From contig JANXLW010000074.1 of NCBI GenBank assembly GCA_025354965.1, positions 1 to 12,961 of the forward strand: a stretch of DNA of 12,961 bases, written 5' to 3'. How positions within the stretch are numbered: position 1 is the stretch's first letter; each line of letters begins with the position of its first letter. The notes under the pieces are model-generated. The model saw nothing but the letters and a program-made list of their open reading frames with translations, did no database searches and had not been told where the DNA came from. The position numbers and the translations under genes were made by a program. The DNA is from Betaproteobacteria bacterium. Lineage in GTDB: Bacteria; Pseudomonadota; Gammaproteobacteria; Burkholderiales; Burkholderiaceae_C. Of the stretch, positions 12,868 through 12,961 are shown one piece after another.

Positions 12868-12961
12868 ATTTACTGTAGGCGACAAGCGTGATCCTGAAGC
12901 AAACGACGCACTGACGCTGATCACTTGCTTGTCGGCGCAAAAGTCCCACTCCAACCGCTGG
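12853..12961 (+). CDS. Possible 5' end of a further gene (partial, runs off window)
   Basis: A plus-strand frame from TTG 12853 overlaps the end of the glycosyltransferase by 15 bases and stays open to the window edge, reading MSPAEFTVGDKRDPEAND and then ALTLITCLSAQKSHSNRW. Third-position G/C is high, as in the neighbouring genes. No Shine-Dalgarno is visible, and the reading frame on the opposite strand looks equally coding-like, so this is a weak candidate for a fourth gene of the operon. No family is recognised. Confidence 0.2.
12880..12934. repeat. Long imperfect inverted repeat just after the glycosyltransferase gene
   Basis: CGACAAGC then GTGATC (12880-12893) is complementary to GATCAC, a two-base bulge TT, then GCTTGTCG (12919-12934). 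That is a 14-pair stem around a 25-base loop, starting 13 bases after the stop. No T-run follows on either strand, so it is not a standard intrinsic terminator. It may be a transcript-end stabiliser or an operator, or may fall inside the next gene. Confidence 0.45.

Noticed and set aside
12742..12954. Minus-strand gene entering from the right edge
   Set aside because: It would overlap the glycosyltransferase gene by over 120 bases antisense and has no recognisable C-terminal motif.
1..12961. Mobile elements, CRISPR, tRNA or rRNA genes
   Set aside because: No transposase or integrase motifs, no phased direct repeats other than the Pho array, and no tRNA-like cloverleaf or rRNA segment was noticed by eye.

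Overview
The window reads as chromosomal DNA of a betaproteobacterium, most likely order Burkholderiales and possibly a Comamonadaceae/Rhodoferax-like freshwater or soil organism. This rests on the flavour of the proteins (the PPK N-terminus LLDRDHSILAFNERVL, the ornithine-lipid acyltransferase, the PlcP-type phosphoesterase), moderate-to-high GC and dense short operons. No rRNA, tRNA, CRISPR array, insertion sequence or phage gene was seen.

Layout. (1) 2-2430, plus strand: the 3' end of a TonB-dependent outer-membrane receptor, followed with a one-base stop/start overlap by a secreted 5'-nucleotidase. (2) 2439-5004, minus strand: polyphosphate kinase (ppk) and a SixA phosphohistidine phosphatase, one base apart, convergent with the nucleotidase. 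(3) 5188-6036, minus strand: an OlsB-type ornithine N-acyltransferase, preceded at 6077-6120 by four tandem 11-bp PhoB-type half-sites. (4) 6037-6499: a long non-coding stretch with that array, several short inverted repeats and a possible 27-codon membrane peptide. (5) 6500-8871, plus strand: a cation diffusion facilitator and an MgtC/SapB-DUF4010 membrane protein. (6) 8900-10237, minus strand: an unusual CorA-like transporter with an MgtE-N-like front end and GMG in place of GMN. (7) 10508-12867, plus strand: a PlcP-type metallophosphoesterase, diacylglycerol kinase DgkA and a diacylglycerol-glucosyltransferase-like GT4 enzyme, with a Pho-box-like site at 10391-10408.

How the genes fit together. 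The window looks like a phosphate-scarcity locus. The receptor/nucleotidase pair would scavenge organic phosphate. PPK and SixA handle polyphosphate and phosphohistidine signalling. OlsB makes phosphorus-free ornithine lipid. PlcP would strip phosphorylated head groups from phospholipids to give diacylglycerol. That diacylglycerol would be glycosylated to a phosphorus-free glycolipid by the GT4 enzyme or returned to phosphatidate by DgkA. Between the two lipid units lie three metal-transport or Mg-homeostasis genes. The most notable signals are the plcP-dgkA-glycosyltransferase cassette, the 4 x 11-bp Pho array before olsB, and the MgtE-N/CorA hybrid. Functions are inferred from family resemblance and motifs read by eye. 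Regulation is inferred from site matches only.
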